From Rhodospirillaceae bacterium (GTDB lineage: Bacteria; Pseudomonadota; Alphaproteobacteria; Rhodospirillales; JABHCV01), in assembly GCA_018662005.1 (NCBI GenBank), contig JABJHA010000004.1, forward strand, positions 124,001 through 188,000: a stretch of 64,000 bases of DNA, written 5' to 3'. How positions within the stretch are numbered: the stretch's first letter is position 1; each line of letters begins with the position of its first letter. The notes beneath the pieces were generated by a model. The model was not told the DNA's origin. It did not search any database and saw nothing but the letters and a program-made list of their open reading frames with translations. Both the position numbers and the translations under genes were made by a program. Of the stretch, positions 1 to 9,254 are shown piece after piece.

Positions 1-1139
1 GCAATCCGCTGACGCATCACCCGACCTGGAAGCATGTGGATTGCCCAAAATGCAACAAACCGGCTGAACGCGAAACCGATACATTCGATACGTTTTTCGA
101 ATCATCCTGGTATTTTGCTCGCTTCTGCTCAGCCCAGTCTGATCAGGCCTTCACCCGTGAGGCGGCGGATTACTGGCTGCCTGTCGATCAATATATCGGC
201 GGCATTGAACATGCCGTGCTGCATTTACTGTATTCGCGCTTTTTCACCCGCGCCTTAAAACAATGTGGCTATCTGGGCATTAAAGAGCCATTCGCCGGGC
301 TGATGACCCAAGGCATGATCTGCCATGAGACCTACAGGGACGATACGGGTAACTGGTTGTTGCCCGAGGAGGCGGAGGCCGCTTCTGGCCCGATCACCCG
401 TGGCCGTTCGGAAAAAATGAGCAAGTCAAAAAAGAACGTCGTCGACCCGGAAAACATCATTAGTGAATACGGCGCCGATACGGCCCGCTTGTTCATGTTG
501 TCGGACAGCCCGCCCGATCGCGATCTTGACTGGACCGACAGTGGCATTGATGGGGCCTGGCGCTACGTCAACCGTTTATGGCGGATGATGAGTGAACCTA
601 AGGTAGCACTTGCAAATACCGGCAGCCCCCAACCAGACACGCTTTCAGAAGCCGCCGATGCGGCGCACCGGGCCATCCATAAAACCGTCGCAGCTGTTTC
701 AGGCGATCTTGATAAATTTCACTTCAACAAAGCCGTTGCCCGCATTCGGGAGCTGACAAATGTTCTCGACGCCCTTGAGTGCGACGAGGCTGGTGTCGAT
801 TGGGTTTTGCGGGAAGGCTATGAAACCGTTGTCCGGTTGATCGGGCCGATGATGCCCCATATCGCCGAGGAGTTATGGCAACAACTGGGTCACGACGTTA
901 TGCTGACCGACACCGCCTGGCCGGAAGTTGACGAAACCCTGCTTGTCGAAGACACTGCGACTGTCGCCATTCAGGTCAACGGCAAACTGCGTGGCACCGT
1001 CGACCTGCCCAAAGGTTGTGACGCCAAGGAAGCAGAAAAAATCGCCCTTTCTCTGCCACGTGTTGCCGAGGCCGTTGAAGGCAAGGACATTCGCAAAGTG
1101 ATTGTCGTGCCCGACAGGATTATCAATGTTGTCATCTGA
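1..1139 (+). CDS. leuS: Leucyl-tRNA synthetase, C-terminal part (5' end outside window)
   Basis: Charges tRNA-Leu with leucine in the cytoplasm. The reading frame is open from base 3, so the gene enters from outside and only about 378 C-terminal residues are present. Visible are a zinc-ribbon-like CPKC near the left edge, the class I signature KMSKS at 414-428, the anticodon-binding helical domain after it, and the C-terminal LeuRS domain ([11 protein letters not shown]). The stop at 1137-1139 overlaps the start of lptE, and a LeuS-LptE-HolA order is common in alphaproteobacteria. The missing N-terminal half should hold the HIGH motif and the editing domain. Confidence 0.97.
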   Translation, partial: NPLTHHPTWKHVDCPKCNKPAERETDTFDTFFESSWYFARFCSAQSDQAFTREAADYWLPVDQYIGGIEHAVLHLLYSRFFTRALKQCGYLGIKEPFAGLMTQGMICHETYRDDTGNWLLPEEAEAASGPITRGRSEKMSKSKKNVVDPENIISEYGADTARLFMLSDSPPDRDLDWTDSGIDGAWRYVNRLWRMMSEPKVALANTGSPQPDTLSEAADAAHRAIHKTVAAVSGDLDKFHFNKAVARIRELTNVLDALECDEAGVDWVLREGYETVVRLIGPMMPHIAEELWQQLGHDVMLTDTAWPEVDETLLVEDTATVAIQVNGKLRGTVDLPKGCDAKEAEKIALSLPRVAEAVEGKDIRKVIVVPDRIINVVI

Positions 1140-1686
1140 GTCACCCCGCCAGCGCCTTGTTCGGTTTTGCGTCGTCATCCTTGTCGCTCTGCTTGTTGGC
1201 GCTTGTGGTTTCCGGCCCCTTTACGGCAGACACGGCGCGGGCATTGTTCCCGCCGAGCAATATCTCGCCCGCATAGAAATCAGGCAAATTGAAAATCGCA
1301 TTGGTCAGCAGCTGCGCAATAATCTGCTCAGCCGCCTAAACCCAAAGGGTTCGCCGGACCGACCGTTGTATTCCCTGTCAATCACCATCTCAGAGTCCGT
1401 TTCCAGCCTGGGGATTAAGAAATCGGCTGTCGTGACGCGTGGGAATCTTAGGGTTTCGGCGGAGTACACAATGGTAAAGTTGCATTTAAATGAAGAGGTG
1501 GCGGACGAGAAAGAAGCCCTGGCCAGCGGGTCTGTGCTGGCGACCAGCAGCTACGATATTCCCCAGGCCCAGTATGCAGTCCTGGCAGCCCTTAAGGACG
1601 CCCGGGCCCGCGCTGTCAAAGAGCTTGCCGACGATATCAGGACCCGGCTTGCCGTTTATTTTAAACAAAACCCCGAAAGCTTATAG
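1126..1686 (+). CDS. lptE: LPS-assembly lipoprotein LptE
   Basis: Outer-membrane lipoprotein that plugs the LptD barrel and helps deliver lipopolysaccharide to the cell surface. The 186-residue product has a basic N-terminus, a hydrophobic stretch and a lipobox LVGAC with the acylated cysteine at residue 27, followed by GFRPLYG, typical of LptE. I chose the ATG at 1126, which overlaps the end of leuS by 14 bases; an upstream TTG at 1102 would only lengthen the n-region. Its position between leuS and holA is the usual one and supports the call, since LptE sequences are poorly conserved. Confidence 0.88.
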   Translation: MLSSESPRQRLVRFCVVILVALLVGACGFRPLYGRHGAGIVPAEQYLARIEIRQIENRIGQQLRNNLLSRLNPKGSPDRPLYSLSITISESVSSLGIKKSAVVTRGNLRVSAEYTMVKLHLNEEVADEKEALASGSVLATSSYDIPQAQYAVLAALKDARARAVKELADDIRTRLAVYFKQNPESL

Positions 1687-1705
1687 CCTTCAGCAAAAAG
1701 GCCCC

Positions 1706-1715
1706 TTCACGTGAA
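1706..1715. other. Degenerate parS-like core at the holA start
   Basis: TTCACGTGAA matches the central ten bases of the parS palindrome, but the outer bases do not fit (CCC on the left, AAT on the right). It covers the holA GTG codon. It could be a weak ParB site or chance; the two perfect sites at 5.2 and 7.15 kb are much better candidates. Confidence 0.25.
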
Positions 1716-2733
1716 AATAACCGGCGCTCGCCAAGACAGTTTTATTGCCAAACCCGACCCGGCCATCGTCTGCGTTCTGCTTTACGGGCCTGACCGGGGG
1801 CTGGTTAGCGAACGGGCCCGAAAATTATCGGCCACCGTCGTCGAGGCCCCTGACGATCCCTTTCGCGTCGTCGAAATGACGGGCGCCAATCTGAAAGCTG
1901 ACCCGGCCCGGCTTCTTGACGAGGCCCAGTCTATGGCTTTTGGTGGCGAGCGCAGATTGCTTAAGCTGCGTGACATTGGCGACGCCGCGAGTAAGACACT
2001 CAAGGAATTTCTTCACGTCGCAACCGCTTCGGACGCCCTGCTTGTTGTCGAGGCGGCTGAGCTCGGTCCACGCTCAAGCCTTCGTAAACTCTGCGAGAGC
2101 GAAAAAAATGCTGCCGCCATCGCCTGCTATAGCGATGATACAGGCAGCCTTACCAGGGTCATCGGCGAAACCCTTGGCGCCCACGACCTGAAACCATCCC
2201 GTGACGCCGTGGCCTATTTGACCGGTAGCCTGGGTTCGGATCGCAGCGTCAGTCGTGGCGAACTTGAAAAACTTGCCCTTTATATGGGCGGACCGGGCAC
2301 TGTTGAGCTGGGTGATGCCATGGCCGCTATTGGCGACAGCGCGGCAACGGCGCTTGATGATATCAGCCTGTCGGCTGGCTCCGGTGATCGGGCCGGGCTC
2401 GACAAAGCCTTGTCCAGGGCCTTCGACGAGGGCTCACACCCTGTTCAGATCCTGCGCGCTGTCGCCCGTCATTTCCTGCGCCTGCATTTGGCTGCCGGAC
2501 TGGTCACTGGCGGCAAAAACCCCGATCAGGCAATGAAATCACTGAAACCGCCCGTCATGTTCATGCAGGCAGATCGTTTTCGCACACAGCTGCAACGCTG
2601 GAAACCCGCTCACCTGAACGAGGCGCTGGATATTCTCAGTGAAGCGGAAATGGACTGTAAAACCACCGGCATGCCCGTAGAGGCTGTTTGTAGCCGCGCC
2701 CTGATGCGGATCGCCCAGGCCGCGCGCCATTGA
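1711..2733 (+). CDS. holA: DNA polymerase III, delta subunit
   Basis: Clamp-loader subunit that opens the beta sliding clamp during replication. The 340-residue length fits the family. The N-terminal AAA-like domain begins with VLLYGPDRGLVSER, and the C-terminal helical collar domain includes HPVQILRAVARHFLRL. The start is GTG at 1711, 24 bases after the lptE stop; this GTG sits inside TTCACGTGAA, the core of a parS-like palindrome. The gene ends 20 bases before the stop of convergent parB. Confidence 0.93.
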   Translation: MKITGARQDSFIAKPDPAIVCVLLYGPDRGLVSERARKLSATVVEAPDDPFRVVEMTGANLKADPARLLDEAQSMAFGGERRLLKLRDIGDAASKTLKEFLHVATASDALLVVEAAELGPRSSLRKLCESEKNAAAIACYSDDTGSLTRVIGETLGAHDLKPSRDAVAYLTGSLGSDRSVSRGELEKLALYMGGPGTVELGDAMAAIGDSAATALDDISLSAGSGDRAGLDKALSRAFDEGSHPVQILRAVARHFLRLHLAAGLVTGGKNPDQAMKSLKPPVMFMQADRFRTQLQRWKPAHLNEALDILSEAEMDCKTTGMPVEAVCSRALMRIAQAARH

Positions 2734-2753
2734 TTCGGCTACAAAACTAATAT

Positions 2754-3719
2754 TCAGCTGCTGCCGTCGCCGGTAATTTCGGCATCGCGGATCACACCCA
2801 GATCATCATCAGGGACACCAGCGCCCAGCAGCGGTTTTTGTTTGTGACTCAGGCGGGCAAGCACATCATCAAGCTGGGCCAGATCTGTGTAATGAACGGT
2901 CAGGGAGCCATGGCCGTCTTTAAAGCGAATATCAACTTTCAGGCCAAGCAGGTCCGACATGTCCCGCTCAAGGGCTAAAGTATCGGGGTCTTTCGATACG
3001 GTCCGGGCCGCAGGCTTGCTGCCGCCGGTATTTTCTTTTTTCACCAACTGCTCTGTTTGGCGGACGTTAAGTCCTTGTTTTAAAACGGTTTTTGCCAACG
3101 CAACGGGATCGTTTGCGGTTAAAAGGGCGCGACCGTGTCCGGCGCTCAGCTGCCCGGTATCAATCATCTTCTTAAGCGCGTCCGGCAAGCCCAATAGCCG
3201 CATGGTGTTGGCGACATGACTGCGGCTTTTGCCCATGGCCTTGGCCAGGTCTTCCTGGGTATGGGTGAATTCGTCCATCAGGCGCTGATAGCCCTCTGCC
3301 TCTTCAAGCGGCGACAGGTCCTGTCGTTGCAGGTTTTCGACCAGTGCAATTTCCAGGGTTTCCTGATCGTTCAGGTCCTTGATAATCACCGGCACTTCAT
3401 GCAGCTTGGCCCTTTGCGCCGCTCGCCAGCGCCGCTCACCGGCAATGATCTCGTAAGCGTTTGGCCCCTCTTCGTCGCCAAGACGGCGGACCAGCAAAGG
3501 CTGCAGGATGCCCTTTTCAGATATAGAGCGGCTCAGCTCCTCAATCTGTTCGTCGTCCATAATATGGCGCGGCTGATACTTGCCCGGCTGCAGAAATTCG
3601 ATCGCTATGGTCTTGGTCGAGCGAACCTTGTCGAGAGCGGCATAATCCTCGCCGCCATCACCCAACAATGCCGACAGGCCGCGCCCGAGTTTGCGTTTTT
3701 TATCTTCTGGCGGGGTCAT
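2754..3719 (-). CDS. parB: Chromosome-partitioning protein ParB
   Basis: CTP-dependent DNA clamp that loads at parS and spreads to form the partition complex at the origin. The 321-residue protein has the N-terminal ParA-contact tail RKLGRGLSALLGD (residues 9-21), the CTP-binding motifs GERRWRA (94-100) and ENLQRQDL (128-135), a helix-turn-helix near 154-175, a variable linker and a C-terminal dimer domain. It overlaps parA by 4 bases (ATGA) and is the last gene of the leftward rsmG-parA-parB block. Two perfect parS sites lie 1.5 and 3.4 kb upstream of its start. Confidence 0.97.
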   Translation of the reverse strand: MTPPEDKKRKLGRGLSALLGDGGEDYAALDKVRSTKTIAIEFLQPGKYQPRHIMDDEQIEELSRSISEKGILQPLLVRRLGDEEGPNAYEIIAGERRWRAAQRAKLHEVPVIIKDLNDQETLEIALVENLQRQDLSPLEEAEGYQRLMDEFTHTQEDLAKAMGKSRSHVANTMRLLGLPDALKKMIDTGQLSAGHGRALLTANDPVALAKTVLKQGLNVRQTEQLVKKENTGGSKPAARTVSKDPDTLALERDMSDLLGLKVDIRFKDGHGSLTVHYTDLAQLDDVLARLSHKQKPLLGAGVPDDDLGVIRDAEITGDGSS

Positions 3720-4594
3720 TTCGCCTGCTCCTTACGTTCGCGTCTGATCACTTCCCCGGCCAGATGCAGGTACGCCTGGGAGCCGGCACAGGCCAGATCA
3801 TAAACAAGAACCGGGCGACCGTAAGACGGGGCCTCCGAGATCCGGACATTGCGCGGGATCACCGTGTTGTAGACCTTGTCGCCAAAAAATTCACGGACAT
3901 CACTGGCGACCTGATCAGACAGGTTGTTGCGCTTGTCAAACATGGTCAGGACAATGCCCTGTAATTCCAGATCCGGGTTAAAGCCGTTGCGGATACGCTC
4001 AATTGATTTCATCAGGTGACTGATGCCTTCAAGGGCGAAAAATTCACACTGCAGTGGCACCAGCACCGCTTGCGCCGCAGCCAGGGCGTTGATCGTCAAC
4101 AAGCCCAGGGCAGGCGGGCTATCAATCAGAACATAATCATAGAGGCCGTTCTCTCCGCCCGCGTCGGCGACTGGTGCCAATGCCCGTCGTAAACTGAATT
4201 CACGCCCCTCCACATCGACAAGCTCAATCTCGGCGCCGCTCAAATCCATCCCCGAGGGGACAATGTCAAGGCCCGGAATATCCGTCGGCTGAATGGCTTC
4301 GGCAAGGGTAATCTGTTCCATCACCACATGATAGGTATTGCGGGTGCGGGCCTCCCGACTGACTCCCAGGCCGGTGCTGGCGTTGCCTTGCGGATCAAGG
4401 TCAATAAGCAGGACCTTCTTTTTGATCGCCGCCAGCGCCGTCGCCAGATTTATCGCTGTCGTTGTCTTGCCGACGCCGCCCTTTTGGTTGGCGATGGCAA
4501 TAATGCGCGTCTTGCCGCCTTGCCATCCCAAGGGTGTCGTTGCAGCCGTAGAGTGGGTTTTCGCCGTGTTTTCAGCCATCATGTCAGCCAGCAC
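3716..4594 (-). CDS. parA: Chromosome-partitioning ATPase ParA
   Basis: Walker-type ATPase that binds DNA nonspecifically and moves ParB-parS complexes apart during segregation. It carries the deviant Walker A KGGVGKTTT (residues 38-46 from this start), the LIDLDPQGN motif (63-71) and the VLIDSPPALG segment (155-164). The roughly 25 residues before GGKTRIIAIANQKGG are poorly conserved, so the downstream ATG giving MAENTAK is a possible alternative start. It overlaps rsmG by 11 bases and parB by 4, indicating translational coupling. Confidence 0.96.
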   Translation of the reverse strand: MLADMMAENTAKTHSTAATTPLGWQGGKTRIIAIANQKGGVGKTTTAINLATALAAIKKKVLLIDLDPQGNASTGLGVSREARTRNTYHVVMEQITLAEAIQPTDIPGLDIVPSGMDLSGAEIELVDVEGREFSLRRALAPVADAGGENGLYDYVLIDSPPALGLLTINALAAAQAVLVPLQCEFFALEGISHLMKSIERIRNGFNPDLELQGIVLTMFDKRNNLSDQVASDVREFFGDKVYNTVIPRNVRISEAPSYGRPVLVYDLACAGSQAYLHLAGEVIRRERKEQAK

Positions 4595-5204
4595 GCCTTG
4601 CTATTTTTTCCAATTTGAGGATCGTCCCGGAAGGATCCGTTTGACTCTGGATTTTAGACACCTGCATCATCCAGTTTTTCACCGTAAGGGTCAATTCCTG
4701 ATCGGCTTTTTTGCCCTTCAAAAACAAACAAACCGAACCATCGCCAAGGAACGGTTCGGCCAGGCCTAGTAATTTGTCCAATGGGGCCAGGGCGCGCGCG
4801 GTGACGACATCGACGCAGTCCGGCGCAACCTCTTCAATGCGGCGGCTTTCAAGGCGCACCGTCGCGTCTGTCCCGGTCACCCGCATGGCCTCGGCCAAAA
4901 AGGCGCATTTTCGTCCATCGCTCTCCACCAGCGTCACCTGGGGCCCGCCCATGATCGCCAGCACCAGGCCCGGAAAACCGGCGCCGCTGCCAAAATCCAT
5001 GATCCGACAGTCCGGTTTCGGCAGCAAAGGAAATAGCTGAGCCGAATCAAGCATATGGCGCTGCCACAGGTCGGGGATGGTTGCCGGTCCGACAAGGTTG
5101 ATCTTCTTCTGCCATTTTTCCAAAAGATCCGCATAAAGCTGCAAACGGCCCAGGGTTTCTGCCGTGACGCCGGTCAATTCCTGAAATTGTTTCACGTGAA
5201 ACAT
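4584..5204 (-). CDS. rsmG: 16S rRNA (guanine-527-N7)-methyltransferase RsmG
   Basis: Uses SAM to methylate N7 of G527 in the 530 loop of 16S rRNA; its loss gives low-level streptomycin resistance in several bacteria. The 206-residue length is typical. The SAM site DFGSGAGFPGL lies at residues 70-80. The first codons (MFHVKQ) are themselves encoded by a perfect parS palindrome, so protein and centromere sequences are superimposed here. The start overlaps the mnmG stop by one base and the 3' end overlaps parA. Confidence 0.96.
   Translation of the reverse strand: MFHVKQFQELTGVTAETLGRLQLYADLLEKWQKKINLVGPATIPDLWQRHMLDSAQLFPLLPKPDCRIMDFGSGAGFPGLVLAIMGGPQVTLVESDGRKCAFLAEAMRVTGTDATVRLESRRIEEVAPDCVDVVTARALAPLDKLLGLAEPFLGDGSVCLFLKGKKADQELTLTVKNWMMQVSKIQSQTDPSGTILKLEKIARRAG
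5188..5203. promoter_or_regulatory. parS: parS centromere site 1 (within the rsmG start)
   Basis: The sequence TGTTTCACGTGAAACA is a perfect 16-bp palindrome identical to the widely conserved chromosomal parS consensus. It covers the first codons of rsmG. ParB is encoded about 1.5 kb away and the presumed oriC lies about 12 kb away, both as expected for origin-proximal parS sites. Confidence 0.95.
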
Positions 5205-7096
5205 TACGCTGAAAGCTTGTCACGACGGCGGACATGGGTCAGCAGGGTTGTCAGCGCCGCCGGGGTGACGCCGGAAATTCTTCCGGCCGCCGCCAGGGTT
5301 GCCGGTCGCGCCTGTTCCAGTTTGCTAACGGCCTCGCTGGACAGGCCGGGCAGGGCGGCAAAATCAAGGTCACCGGGGAGTTCGAGCGCCCCGTCACGGC
5401 GGAAGGCGCTGACATCGGCCTCCTGCCTTTTCAGGTAACTGCTGTAACGGGCGTCAATTTCCATTTGTTCGGCAATCTTGCCCTCAAGTTCGGCCAGCTG
5501 CGGCCACAGGGTGGCGAGGGCGGCGCGATCAATACCCGGATAAGCGAGCAGTTCGCGGGCGCTGCGGCGGACCCCGTCCTGATTAACCCTGATGCCGTGG
5601 TCGGCAAGCAGGTTGGGGGTTGCCGACAGGCCATCGAGCAAGGTGCGGGCTGCTTCAAGGGCTTGGGATTTGTCCGTAAACGCTTTGCTTCTGGCAGGGT
5701 CGACAAGGCCCAGCGCCATGCCTTTACGGGTCAGTCGCTGGTCTGCGTTATCGGCCCGCAAGGCCAGTCGGTATTCGGCACGCGATGTAAACATCCGGTA
5801 GGGCTCTTCGGTGCCAAGGGTAACAAGGTCGTCGATCATCACGCCGATGTAAGCATCGGCACGGTCCAGGGTGAAAAAATCAACGGCTTTGTTGCCGACG
5901 CGTCCGGCCAGCAAAGCGGCGTTAACGCCGGCCATCAGGCCCTGCGCCGCGGCTTCTTCATAGCCGGTGGTGCCGTTGATCTGTCCGGCCAGAAACAGGC
6001 CCGCGGCTTTACTGACCTGCAGGGCGGGAGTCAATTCGCGCGGATCGACAAAATCATATTCGATGGCGTAACCGGGCTGCATCATGACCGCCCGCTCAAG
6101 GCCGGGAATGGTTTTCAGCAAGGCCAGCTGGATATCTTCCGGAAGCGAAGTGGAAATGCCGTTGGGATAGACGGTCGGGTCGTCCAGCCCTTCCGGTTCA
6201 AGGAAGATCTGATGGCGGTCGCGACCGGCGAAGCGCACCACCTTGTCTTCAATGGACGGGCAATAGCGCGGCCCGGTGCCTTCGATCTGGCCAGAATACA
6301 AGGGCGCCCGGTCAAGGTTTTCTGAAATCAGGGCATGGGTGGCCGCCGTGGTGCCGGTGATATGGCAGGGGATTTGCGGAATGTCGATCTTGTCGGTAAG
6401 GAAGGAGAACGGGGTCGGCGGGGTGTCGCCCAGCTGTTCCTGGAGGCCGGAATAATCAATGGTGCGACCATCAAGGCGGGGCGGGGTGCCGGTTTTCAAC
6501 CGCCCGAGCCTGAGGCCCAACCGTTCGATACTTTCGGCGAGACCGATAGTCGGCGCTTCGCCAACCCGGCCCGCCGCTGTTTTCCTCGTCCCCAGGTGGA
6601 TAACGCCCCTGAGAAAGGTCCCCGTTGTGATGACCACGGCGGCGGCTTTTATCTCCACCCCGTCAGCCGTCACCACGCCCGATACGCCGCCATCTGAATC
6701 AAACATCAGGTCTTCTGCTGCCGCCGCGACAATGCTCAGCCCGGATTGCGCGGACAGCAACGCCTGGACGGCGCGCTTATAGAGTTTTCGGTCGGCCTGG
6801 GCGCGGGGCCCCTGAACCGCCGGCCCCTTGCGCCGGTTGAGCATACGAAACTGGATCCCGGCGCGGTCAATGGCACGCCCCATAATACCGTCCAGGGCAT
6901 CGACTTCGCGCACCAGCTGTCCCTTGGCGAGGCCGCCAACGGCAGGGTTACAGGACATTTCGCCAATGGTGTCGGTGCGATGGGTCAGAAGCAGAGTCGC
7001 CGCGCCCATACGGGCCGCCGCCGCCGCCGCTTCCGTTCCGGCGTGACCGCCGCCGATCACAATAACATCATATGACTGTTTCAAGGCTTCAACCAT
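5204..7096 (-). CDS. mnmG: tRNA uridine-5-carboxymethylaminomethyl modification enzyme MnmG (GidA)
   Basis: FAD-binding partner of MnmE; the pair installs the (carboxymethyl)aminomethyl group at C5 of wobble uridine 34 in certain tRNAs. The 630-residue length is typical. The dinucleotide-binding motif [10 protein letters not shown] is at residues 15-24 and the conserved [11 protein letters not shown] at 49-59. Its partner mnmE lies just upstream on the same strand, separated by about 160 bases that carry parS site 2. The stop touches the rsmG start, the classic gidA-gidB arrangement near alphaproteobacterial origins. Confidence 0.97.
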   Translation of the reverse strand: MVEALKQSYDVIVIGGGHAGTEAAAAAARMGAATLLLTHRTDTIGEMSCNPAVGGLAKGQLVREVDALDGIMGRAIDRAGIQFRMLNRRKGPAVQGPRAQADRKLYKRAVQALLSAQSGLSIVAAAAEDLMFDSDGGVSGVVTADGVEIKAAAVVITTGTFLRGVIHLGTRKTAAGRVGEAPTIGLAESIERLGLRLGRLKTGTPPRLDGRTIDYSGLQEQLGDTPPTPFSFLTDKIDIPQIPCHITGTTAATHALISENLDRAPLYSGQIEGTGPRYCPSIEDKVVRFAGRDRHQIFLEPEGLDDPTVYPNGISTSLPEDIQLALLKTIPGLERAVMMQPGYAIEYDFVDPRELTPALQVSKAAGLFLAGQINGTTGYEEAAAQGLMAGVNAALLAGRVGNKAVDFFTLDRADAYIGVMIDDLVTLGTEEPYRMFTSRAEYRLALRADNADQRLTRKGMALGLVDPARSKAFTDKSQALEAARTLLDGLSATPNLLADHGIRVNQDGVRRSARELLAYPGIDRAALATLWPQLAELEGKIAEQMEIDARYSSYLKRQEADVSAFRRDGALELPGDLDFAALPGLSSEAVSKLEQARPATLAAAGRISGVTPAALTTLLTHVRRRDKLSA

Positions 7097-7149
7097 GGCC
7101 GGAATGTAGGCACGACGGTCCCCGGAGTCAAAGCATTCAAGCGCCAGAA

Positions 7150-7165
7150 TGTTTCACGTGAAACA
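7150..7165. promoter_or_regulatory. parS: parS centromere site 2 (mnmE-mnmG intergenic)
   Basis: This is a second perfect copy of TGTTTCACGTGAAACA, 1,962 bases from the first. It lies in the 159-base gap between the mnmE stop (7256) and the mnmG start (7096). Apart from parS I see no other clear signal in this gap. Confidence 0.95.
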
Positions 7166-7255
7166 TTGGCAACAGAACCTGCCGAAAATGATTCCGTTTT
7201 GTTCTTCGATTCGGACTCGCAACGTCGACGCGCCCTCGATTCGGCTGAGCAACGG

Positions 7256-8602
7256 TTACTTGCCGATGCAGAATTCCGAAAAAATAACGTCAAGCAGGTC
7301 TTCCACATCGACGCGCCCGGTAATGCGGCCCAGTTCCCGTGAGGCCAGGCGCAGGTCCTCTCCCATTAATTCAGGCTCTCCGGCCTCAGCAGCGCGGGCG
7401 AGAGCCTGACGGCAGGTGGTCAAGGCGCTGCGGTGGCGCTGCCGGGTCAGCCCGGCCCCTTCGCCAGCCATTCGTTCGGCCGCTTCGCTTTGCAAAGCGT
7501 CCAGCAGGGTATCAAGGCCGCTACCGGTTTTCGCAGAAACCGCAAAGGCCGGGCACTTTTCGATGTGCCCGGGCAGGGGGCTGGTAACCAGATCAGCTTT
7601 GTTGAGGACGACAAGGGTGTCGGCGTCAATCAGGTCAAGGGTCAGGGCGTCCAGGCCGCCGTCCGTGTCCAGGTCTGTGGCATCGAACACCGCCAGCTTC
7701 ATGTCGGCGTCACCGGCCCGCTCGCGCGCCCGGCGCACCCCTTCTGTCTCGATGCTGTCCCTGGCCTCGCGCAATCCCGCCGTATCGGCTGCGATGACCG
7801 GATAGCCGCCAAGATCGAGATGGACATCGATAACATCGCGGGTCGTCCCGGCAATATCACTGACAATCGCCGCGTCGCGTTTGGCGAGCCGGTTGAGAAG
7901 GCTCGATTTACCGGCGTTTGGCGGACCAACAATGGCCAGATAAAGCCCGGCACGCAGGCGCTCACCGCGGTGGCCGTCATCAAGATGGGCGGCGATTTGC
8001 CGATTCAGATCGGCCGTAATGGCAAGCGCCTCGCCAAGCAGATCATCGGGGATATCTTCATCTGAAAAATCGATATCGGCTTCAGTCAGGGCCTGGGCCC
8101 GGGTCAACTGTGCTGCCCAGCCATCATACAGACGGCCCAGCTCACCGCGAGACTGGCGCTGGGCCTGGCGGCGCTGGGCGTCTGTTTCGGCGTCAATCAG
8201 GTCGGCCAGGCCCTCTGCGGCAGTCAGGTCAAATTTGCCGTTCTCGAAAGCCCGGCGTGAGAATTCCCCGGCTTCGGCAGGGCGCAAACCCGGTAGCCCC
8301 GAAAGGGCGTCAACGATAGCGCCGATCACCGCCGGGCCGCCATGAAGATGCAGCTCAACCACGTCCTCGCCGGTGAAGCTGGCGGGGGCCGGAAACCAAA
8401 GGGCGAGGCCGTCATCGAGAACGGTATCTTTATTTTTGGGACACCGGAAGCTGGTTCTTGTCGCCTGACGCGGTGACGGCAAGGGTCCGGCGCTCAGACG
8501 TTGCAGCGCCTTACCTGAACCGGGACCGGACAGGCGAATGACCGCGATACCGGCGCGCCCGGCTCCGCTGGCCAGCGCAAAAATGGCCTCCTCCACGCTC
8601 AT
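7256..8602 (-). CDS. mnmE: tRNA modification GTPase MnmE (TrmE)
   Basis: GTPase that works with MnmG to modify uridine 34 of tRNA. The 448-residue protein has an N-terminal folate-binding domain, helical domain and inserted G domain. The Walker A motif GPPNAGKSS is at residues 226-234, followed by the G2 region DIAGTTRD, and the chain ends in FCIGK, the conserved C-terminus whose cysteine is characteristic of the family. The start overlaps the stop of the upstream [2Fe-2S] gene by 4 bases, so the two are probably co-transcribed. Confidence 0.97.
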   Translation of the reverse strand: MSVEEAIFALASGAGRAGIAVIRLSGPGSGKALQRLSAGPLPSPRQATRTSFRCPKNKDTVLDDGLALWFPAPASFTGEDVVELHLHGGPAVIGAIVDALSGLPGLRPAEAGEFSRRAFENGKFDLTAAEGLADLIDAETDAQRRQAQRQSRGELGRLYDGWAAQLTRAQALTEADIDFSDEDIPDDLLGEALAITADLNRQIAAHLDDGHRGERLRAGLYLAIVGPPNAGKSSLLNRLAKRDAAIVSDIAGTTRDVIDVHLDLGGYPVIAADTAGLREARDSIETEGVRRARERAGDADMKLAVFDATDLDTDGGLDALTLDLIDADTLVVLNKADLVTSPLPGHIEKCPAFAVSAKTGSGLDTLLDALQSEAAERMAGEGAGLTRQRHRSALTTCRQALARAAEAGEPELMGEDLRLASRELGRITGRVDVEDLLDVIFSEFCIGK

Positions 8603-8916
8603 TCATCATCCTTAAGCATCAGGCGCTCGACCGGTTTGCCATCCTGAAGGTGTTGCTCAAGAATTTCATCAACATCATCGCGGGTTTCCATGCGGTACCA
8701 GATGCCTCCCGGATAAACCACCACCACCGGGCCCAGCTCGCAGCGATCAAGGCAGCCGGCGGAATTGATTCGGATTCCCAACAACCCCAGTTCCTTGGCC
8801 CGGACCTTCATGTAGTCGCGTAATTTAACAGAGCCCCGCGCCGCGCACGAGCCGCGCGGATGTGTCTCGGGTCGTTGGTTCGTGCAGCAAAAAACATGCA
8901 GCCGATAATAGCTCAT
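8599..8916 (-). CDS. Thioredoxin-like [2Fe-2S] ferredoxin-domain protein
   Basis: A 105-residue cytoplasmic protein of the small (2Fe-2S) ferredoxin / NuoE-like thioredoxin-fold family. Cysteines at 11, 24, 55 and 59 follow the C-x12-C...C-x3-C pattern expected for a [2Fe-2S] cluster; a further cysteine is at 10. The fold is supported by LGIRINSAGCLDRCELGPVV. No redox partner is identified. It overlaps mnmE by 4 bases downstream and the DUF6489 gene by 4 bases upstream, so all three probably share an mRNA. The cluster assignment is by motif; its role next to mnmE is unknown. Confidence 0.85.
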   Translation of the reverse strand: MSYYRLHVFCCTNQRPETHPRGSCAARGSVKLRDYMKVRAKELGLLGIRINSAGCLDRCELGPVVVVYPGGIWYRMETRDDVDEILEQHLQDGKPVERLMLKDDE

Positions 8917-9164
8917 TTTGTGTCTTTGCCTTCTTTGCCGGGAGTCATTTGTGAGAAGAACATTTTCTGCATCTGCTCGAAGCTTTCCATACCGGCGGGC
9001 AGCCAGGTTTTGAACAGGGCGTCCGGGCCCATTGAATCAAGGCCCTCTTTCATGCGCTGTTCCACTTCATCCATCATCGCCTTTTGCATGGGCTGGACAT
9101 CAGGCAGGCCGAAGAAGGCGCGGGCCTCTTCAGGGGTGCAATCAATATCGAAGGTAATTTTCAT
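8913..9164 (-). CDS. Small DUF6489-like protein
   Basis: An 83-residue acidic, helical, soluble protein rich in methionine (PMQKAMMDEVEQRM) with no signal peptide or membrane segment. It resembles the short alphaproteobacterial DUF6489 family, whose function is not known to me. As the first gene of the leftward block, its start at 9164 probably lies just downstream of the promoter for the [2Fe-2S]-mnmE genes, in the 90-base gap before the divergent gene at 9255. Met-rich helices could serve protein or metal binding, but that is a guess. Confidence 0.7.
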   Translation of the reverse strand: MKITFDIDCTPEEARAFFGLPDVQPMQKAMMDEVEQRMKEGLDSMGPDALFKTWLPAGMESFEQMQKMFFSQMTPGKEGKDTK

Positions 9165-9254
9165 CAGTCTTGCTCCATAATTAATTTAGGACTTGTTTCT
9201 GAACCCGTAACACACAAAATGTAAATCACAAAAAGCTGATATAAGAGATTCCCC

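Noticed and set aside
5234-6325. 363-residue plus-strand frame over mnmG
   Set aside because: Antisense to the conserved MnmG; glycine-rich and without domain.
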